Part shown: positions 63,849-64,000 of the stretch, piece after piece
How the letters are laid out: every line of letters starts with the position of its first letter
Numbering within the stretch: position 1 is the stretch's first letter
Assembly: GCA_030998225.1 (NCBI GenBank)
Contig: JAPYXD010000275.1
Coordinates: forward strand, 930,001-994,000
Reading direction: 5' to 3'
DNA length: 64,000 nucleotides
Origin: Diplolepis rosae
Lineage: Eukaryota; Arthropoda; Insecta; Hymenoptera; Diplolepididae
Notes under the pieces: generated by a model
What the model was told of the DNA's origin: nothing
Databases searched by the model: none
What the model saw: the letters and a program-made list of their open reading frames with translations, nothing else
Made by a program: the position numbers and the translations under genes

Positions 63849-64000
63849 AACCTAATATTTATATTTCCAAATAACTGTGTATCCGAATATTTATTTCTCC
63901 GAATCATTATGTGACATAATTTTTATTTATCCAAATTATGATTTGACATCATTTTTATATTTTGGAATTACTATTTCTCTTAATTTCTACTTCACGGAAT
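63849..64000. repeat. Degenerate minisatellite with TATTTCTCCGAATCATTATGTG-type units
   Basis: AATATTTATATTTCCAAATA, TATTTCTCCGAATCATTATG and TTTTATATTTTGGAATTACT are loose repeats. Similar words lie just left of the MITE (63440-63468) and at 22800-22860. Confidence 0.5.

Noticed and set aside
1..64000. CRISPR arrays, operons, ribosome binding sites
   Set aside because: Spaced tandem repeats here are satellites and MITEs; nothing indicates a prokaryotic origin.

Overview
The window looks like nuclear DNA of an arthropod, most likely an insect. It is strongly AT-rich, has no bacterial-style gene packing, and carries an intact Mos1-type mariner transposase, a decayed Tc1-like transposase, a possible pogo-like remnant and dozens of small inverted-repeat elements. 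I could not name the species. I found no convincing host protein gene: nearly all of the longer open frames lie in repeats or AT-rich DNA and look accidental.

Layout. 1-4.6 kb: a MITE cut by the window edge, then a TTAA-bounded composite element with younger insertions inside it. 4.65-9.77 kb: a 5.1-kb foldback element built from inverted arrays of a 165-bp repeat, flanked by an exact 9-bp target duplication and carrying a nested 1.46-kb element. 10-19.7 kb: CTTTG-type MITEs, minisatellites and a modular R / 150-bp / CAGACAGA repeat. 20-32 kb: TTAA-flanked foldback and MITE-like elements, a tRNA-related retroposon-like fragment and tandem MITEs. 33-39 kb: a 271-bp tandem duplication, a MITE-in-MITE, a second copy of the first MITE, and the mariner (37.8-39.0 kb). 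39-48 kb: a small MITE, a pogo/CENP-B-like fragment, an array of about 300-bp GC-rich units, AATCAGT-type MITEs and a 1.76-kb element with a tRNA-like block. 49-59 kb: more of the same families, a 546-bp tandem duplication, a patch of possible decayed coding DNA (about 55 kb) and a TTAA element. 59.8-64 kb: non-repetitive DNA with a possible first exon, a Tc1-like element with DD38E spacing and four in-frame stops after an internal insertion, and a last MITE.

Two insertion chemistries dominate. One set of MITEs (CTTTG, AATCAGT and related families) is flanked by 2-bp duplications, mostly TA or CA; empty sites inside the window support this. The other set is flanked by TTAA, as in piggyBac-type transposition. 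The nesting order lets relative ages be read directly. The mariner is the only visible coding sequence that could make a full-length transposition protein, but its 3' terminal repeat was not found. Islands of non-repetitive, less AT-rich DNA (near 3.4-3.9, 10.4-10.9, 22.0-22.3, 27.7-28.1, 33.0-33.4, 39.1-39.5, 45.5-45.9, 56.6-57.0, 58.3-58.7 and 59.9-60.4 kb) are the likeliest host sequence. All coordinates and homologies were read by eye, so family boundaries are approximate unless an exact target duplication is given.
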